Assembly: GCF_000004075.3 (NCBI RefSeq)
Contig: NC_026656.2
Coordinates: 13,950,001-14,014,000 of the forward strand
Length of the DNA stretch: 64,000 nucleotides
Direction: 5' to 3'
From: Cucumis sativus
Lineage: Eukaryota > Streptophyta > Magnoliopsida > Cucurbitales > Cucurbitaceae
Of this stretch, positions 59,372 through 64,000 are shown one piece after another. The first letter of the stretch is position 1. Each line of letters opens with the position of its first letter. Below the pieces are notes generated by a model. The model ran no database searches and had not been told where the DNA came from. It was given only the letters and a program-made list of their open reading frames with translations. The translations under genes were made by a program, and so were the position numbers.

Positions 59372-61194
59372 ATGGCGTTGATGGTTTATGCATCCGCAAA
59401 ACCTTTTAGTCTTCCACCGTTGGTACCGGCACAATCTAGTTTCAGAGCAACGAAACCGGCAAGGGTAATAAGGAGCACGGCGTCGCACATGGCGGAGGGG
59501 TCGTCCTCGAAGCTAAAGGATTTTCCGCATCTATCGAGTTCTCAAAGAGCTCTGATGGGCGATCTCATCAACGCTATCGAAGATCGGTTCGAGGATCGTC
59601 TTCTTCCTTGTACACTTCCTCCTGATGTTGAGTATTACCAGAATCAGAGCGGGAATTCGGAAGGCGCTCTTCTCATCAGATCTGGCTCGCCGGACTCTTC
59701 GGTATTCCTTTCTATCCCTTTCTTGAAAGATTTTGTGAGTCTGATTCTGCTTTCGAGTTTCCATTTTCGGAGGTTTTTGGTTCGAATTTTCTTGACGATG
59801 GTGTGGGAAATTTTGATGAATAAAGTTGAGGTTTAATTGCAAATTAATTAAATTACGAAGAAAAATACATTTTTCCTTCTAGTTTTTGTATCTACGTAAT
59901 TAATTAAGGTTTAATTACAAATTAATTAAGTACTATTTCATGATTTACCCTTTTAACTAGATTTTTCACTAACCGAACCACAATCGAACCGGCCAATATA
60001 TCAACCGAGCCACTTGAATCCTTTAAATGTAGAACACACAACCTCATCGTTAAACATGGCACACACAACCAACTGACCAAAACTATGCACTGACTTAGCT
60101 TCATGGGTCGATTGAATTTTTTCGATTTTAGTAATAAAACTTGATTAACCATATTCTTTTGTTTTTCTATGTAGTTAAAATTATAAATTTTAGTTAAAAT
60201 TATAAAATTTGAAAACTAACTGCCAAATTAAAATTATAAAACTCAAATTTCAATGATAAAATTGTAATATTTTGAATCTAACGTTGACGTATTTGTTAGA
60301 TACAAACTTGAAATTGATTGAGGAACATTTATCTCTTATTAATCTAACGAGACTACGTGACAAAATAGATATGAGGTTGAAAGAATTCAATCTTCTTTGT
60401 TTAGAAATTATTGAATCTATTTTGTTATCACATTTGGAATTCAAGGGAGTAGGGCTTTTTTACTGAAAGTTTGCTAATGCCCCACAAATTCCAATTGAAC
60501 AAAAATTTCTAATTTTGTTTATGATTGGATCCATTCTTGTAATGCTACAAAATTAAAATTTCTAAACTTTCTGTCTTAGATCAATTTCATATTGGCAAGT
60601 TGGTTGCACAGTCAATTACCAACAGGAGCATCACTAAACATAGCAAGCCTTTCTGCCTACTTGAGACCTTCAACTGATGCTCCAAATTTCCTCATAGAAT
60701 TTATCCAAAGCTCTCCAACCTCCCTCATTCTCATTCTCGATCTTCCTCCTCGAAAGGATCTCGTCCTCAATCCTGACTACCTCCAATCGTTCTACGAAGA
60801 CACAAGATTAGACACTTATCGTAAAACCATTGAAGAACTCCCTGAGGCTCGACCGTACATCATGTCCTCGCTTTTCTTTCGCTCCTTGGTTTCTCCAACT
60901 TCCATAATTTCTCGTGTCGATACAGAATCAGGTGGACCTGAACGCATGGAGGAGATTATAAAGAACCACGTTGGTCCCATTGCGAGAGACATGGTTCGAG
61001 TATGGGTAGACGAATGTGCTTGCAAGGAGAGAGAGGTTGGAATGATGGAAAGAGTTGAAATTGAGAAAAGAGATGGGTTAATTAAGAAGAAAACTATTGA
61101 CATAGATTTGGGTTCTAGTTTGCCAAGATTGTTTGGACAGGAAGTAGCTGATAGAGTAGTGGCTGCTATTCAACAAGTCTTTGATGAAGCATGA
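59372..61194 (+). CDS. RCCR: red chlorophyll catabolite reductase, copy 2
   Basis: Exons 59372-59701 (330 bp) and 60580-61194 (615 bp), phase 0, 878-bp intron, 314 aa. The intron sits at the same codon position as in copy 1, which confirms tandem duplication. The N-terminus (MALMVYASAK..., basic and Ser/Ala-rich) fits a chloroplast transit peptide. Landmarks: 'LPPDVEYYQNQSGNSEGALLIRS', Glu150 and Asp286 (equal to catalytic Glu154 and Asp291), and 'SPTSLILILDLPPRKDLVLNPDYL', which looks closer to the family consensus than copy 1. Val214 occupies the Phe218 position. The two copies have diverged a good deal in protein and their introns are unrelated by eye, so the duplication is old. This copy is the better candidate for the ancestral role. 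Confidence 0.92.
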
Positions 61195-61600
61195 GAGTGT
61201 TTTGCTTTTGTAAATGTGTAGAGTATTGTTGAGATTTAAATCTCTCACTTGTCAATTGCAATGGAAGAATTTAGATCTCTCTCTCCATCGTTTGATATGG
61301 TTGGATTAACTTGATCTATATAGACTTTTTTGGATACCCATTTATATACGATGAAAAGTGCTCAATAGAATAATTTTTATCTGTCAATTTGAATATAGCT
61401 TAACTAAGACATATCCTATTGATTAAGAGAACAAGTTTGAATCTTATAGTTGTAGGCATGTGTTGTGTTGTTAGACTCAAGAATTGTTTATTACTTTTTT
61501 TAATATTGTATTTTATTGTGTAACATTAGATAACTGCAACTAATTTTATAATTTATATATAAATATAATATGTAACAAATTCTAAACATTGTAAAACTAA

Positions 61601-61712
61601 AATCTTACTAATTTCAAGAAATCAAAGTCTATTTTCTAAAATTATTAAATATTACGAATCTTACTAATTTCAAGAAATCAAAGTCTATTTTCTAAAATTA
61701 TTAAATATTACG
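61601..61712. repeat. exact 56-bp tandem duplication
   Basis: Two adjacent identical copies (61,601-61,656 and 61,657-61,712), starting aatcttactaatttcaaga and ending aaatattacg. Their identity points to a recent event. Confidence 0.97.
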
Positions 61713-62573
61713 AAACTCTTTCTAACGATCATTTCTCTTAAAACAACTTTACTCTCGTTCAAATCGATTTCGTAGTTTAAAAATAAATATTTATAAATTA
61801 TGTTTTGCTATAACAATCTTTTAAATTTATTAAAATCTAATGGGTTATCACTTATCAAAACCATGATGAAACTTGATAACTCATTGCATCCGCATACAAT
61901 CCAAAGTGATAACAAGTTCCGTGTACCAGATTTTGTTAGTTGTTAGTAGACTTATGTCTCATGTACATACATGGTTAGTTGTTACTATTTTCACCCACTT
62001 AATTTTTAGAGTTAAAAGAGAAAATAGTGTACCTCATTCACGAACAATTAGACTTTGTGGACATAGAAATCATATGTCAACGACTTAATAAAGTGATAGT
62101 TTGTCTAATGACTCTATTTCTTTTTTATAATTTATTTCAACTAAATTATTAAAAAGAAATGGAAAACATATTTACTATTCAATCTCATTAAAGACAATAA
62201 ATATTTTCACGAAAACAATACTTCTAGTAACTAGGGTTATATTCAATGCACTCAAATGAAACCTTCTTACTAATAAATACAAATAGCAAACATTAAATAA
62301 TTAAATGTAACGCCTATCTTTGTAAAATATAGAAAGTCTATGGTAAACATTTGGTCATCTTGCCAAATATAGGAGTAAACATTCAAATGTTGTTCTACAT
62401 AGACAAATATTTTAATTTTATTGAAAAGTAGAGCAAAAATTACCTATATAGTCTCTAAAATTTTAAAAATCTACTCTTTTAGTCTATAAATTTATAAGAA
62501 TAGACTAATTTAGTTTATGTAGTTTCTAAATGTGCATTTTTAGTTTCGGAATGTTTTAAAATAGGTTTAAATG

Positions 62574-62935
62574 TAGGGGTATTCAAATAACCCGAGTAAG
62601 AGTTGGGTAAGGTTGGATTGAATTTCTTTTATGTTTTTTCGAATAGGGTTGAGTTCGGGTTGCATTTTTAAAGATCTAGATTAACCCAACCTAACTCGAA
62701 CTTTTAATATTATTAAAATATATATTACAACTTATACATATTATTATAAAGTTTTTTTTTAAGCCTGTAATAGATACGTTAAATTTTGATATTTAATATT
62801 TGAATTTTCTGAAATTTTAGTAATTAAAATATGTCATGAATAAATTTAATTATTTTAAGTTAATAAATAATATACATAGAAAAAAGAAAAAAAAAAAAAC
62901 AATTGACAACCCAACTCAATCCATTTACACACCTA
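62574..62935. mobile_element. hAT-type MITE (362 bp)
   Basis: Left end TAGGGGTATTCAAA and right end, reversed, TAGGTGTGTAAATGG. Flanks are tttaaatg (62,566-62,573) and tttaaacg (62,936-62,943), an 8-bp target duplication with one change. The interior has gagttgggt / aacccaact blocks in both orientations. It is related in style to the MITE at 17,265. No coding region. Confidence 0.65.
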
Positions 62936-64000
62936 TTTAAACGATCACTAAAACAACTTTATTTTTTTAAAAAAATATTATATGACATCTTTAACTAAAA
63001 TAAATTCTAAAATTCATATTATATTAAAAAATATTTTTTAATTTTAAATATCATATAAAAATTTTAAATAATCTTATATCTGTTTTTTAAAACTAGAATT
63101 TAAAGGGGAGATTTTGAGAAATAAAACATTTTTGGTTTTATATTTTGAATTTAGCACAATTTTAAAAAATTGTAATTTTGTTTTTTAGATTCGAGATTCT
63201 TTTCAAATTTTTAAAAACTGTTTAAAGAAAATTTCACTGTGCATCATCAATTTTTTTTTAATTTGAAAATAAAGACAAAGAAGTCATACAATATTACCTA
63301 AGAAAACTAAAAATGGATTAATGAAAACTTGGGGACCTCTCAGAGCAATTTTAACCAAAAACCATATAACATAATGCTTATGTTCTTTAGCTCGAGGCAT
63401 CTTGGGACAACTTTAGTCCGAGATCATATTACATAATGCTTCGTATATCCAAAGTCTCTTGTTATTATGTTTGATTTCTTTATCTTTATCTTCAAATTTT
63501 AATAAAAAAAAAGGCTCTATCTCGATGACGCACTCGGCCGAGAGATACCAAGAAATTTTCTTCAAAGAGTTTTTTAAAATTTGAGAAGAATCTCGAGTCT
63601 ATCTCGATCAAGATTGACCTTGAGAAAAATAAAATTACCGAATCTTCTAAAATTGTTTTACTTTTAAAATATAAAACTAAAAAAGTGTTAGTTTTGTCAA
63701 ATTTGCAATAATAAAAAAACGTACAATTTACGAATGAAAGGAGTAAATGAATCAATTCTTATAAACGGTTTTAGGTAAGTTCTTAAAACTCGTAAATTTG
63801 AGGACTACAAACTTAAATTTCCCAAAAGTGGGAATATGTGTAATTTCAAAAAGAGGAAAAAGAAAAAGAAGAGAAGAAAAGCTAGGTCATAGGCGTAAGA
63901 AGAGTAGTGGAATTTTTGGTGTATTATGGAGAAATGTTAAGACATTTCTTAAAAATGACTGCAACACACTCACAAGATCTTTGTTCATAAGTCGAAGTCA

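Larger units (their letters stand above)
61195..64000. other. AT-rich intergenic region
   Basis: No gene is supported. The frames at 61,873-62,088 and 63,492-63,755 lack recognisable domains and have AT-rich composition typical of chance frames. It contains an exact 56-bp duplication and a MITE, annotated separately. The last ~200 bp may lead into a gene outside the window. Confidence 0.55.

Noticed and set aside
1..64000. tRNA, rRNA or other structured RNA genes
   Set aside because: No cloverleaf with A/B box pattern and no rRNA-like stretch was recognised by eye; a tRNAscan/Infernal run would settle it.

Overview
The window is nuclear DNA of a flowering plant. The evidence is AT-rich sequence with spliced genes, a plant chlorophyll-breakdown gene pair, and plant-type transposons: hAT, CACTA-like, MITEs, and Ty3 chromoviruses with about 2.1 kb LTRs. 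The RCCR proteins and LTR style make me think of a cucurbit such as Cucumis; that is inference, not shown by the sequence alone.

Bases 1-52,900 are a tandem cluster of 13 copies of one small two-exon gene, all on the minus strand. I call them A-M from left to right. Intact copies encode a 79-85 aa secreted peptide. Exon 1 is 58 bp and encodes a hydrophobic signal peptide, followed by a ~100 bp phase-1 intron. Exon 2 carries six cysteines spaced C-x5-C-x5-C-x-C-x4-C-x-C and then a basic tail. The exon layout, leader and 'PC-x5-DC' start resemble nodule cysteine-rich (late nodulin) and defensin-like peptides, which would be notable in a non-nodulating lineage. Nine copies look intact (B, C, D, F, I, J, K, L, M). 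Four are broken: A by insertion, E by a 4-bp deletion, G and H by loss of exon 1. Copies D-H (about 10.35-40.7 kb) are a segmental duplicate of I-M (about 40.7-52.1 kb); only D-H carries a 19.4 kb transposon nest, between G and H.

The nest (about 19.03-38.47 kb) holds three main parts. First is a solo LTR with TSD tacaa, itself split by a complete hAT element with an 8-bp TSD and a 759-codon spliced transposase. Second is a Ty3/gypsy chromovirus on the minus strand with its 3' LTR. Third is a near-identical but more decayed chromovirus on the plus strand. The two chromoviruses meet head-to-head with no LTR between them, forming a giant inverted repeat with ~4.9 kb arms and a 92-bp spacer. Two further solo LTRs with perfect 5-bp TSDs, CACTA-type remnants and MITEs lie among the peptide-gene spacers.

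From 53 to 56.9 kb is probable transposon-derived sequence with degenerate tandem repeats. Then come two direct tandem genes for red chlorophyll catabolite reductase (RCCR), the chloroplast enzyme after pheophorbide a oxygenase in chlorophyll breakdown. The first RCCR intron carries a ~180 bp segment that also occurs in five peptide-gene spacers, linking the two gene sets. The last 2.8 kb is AT-rich intergenic DNA with one hAT-type MITE and an exact 56-bp duplication.
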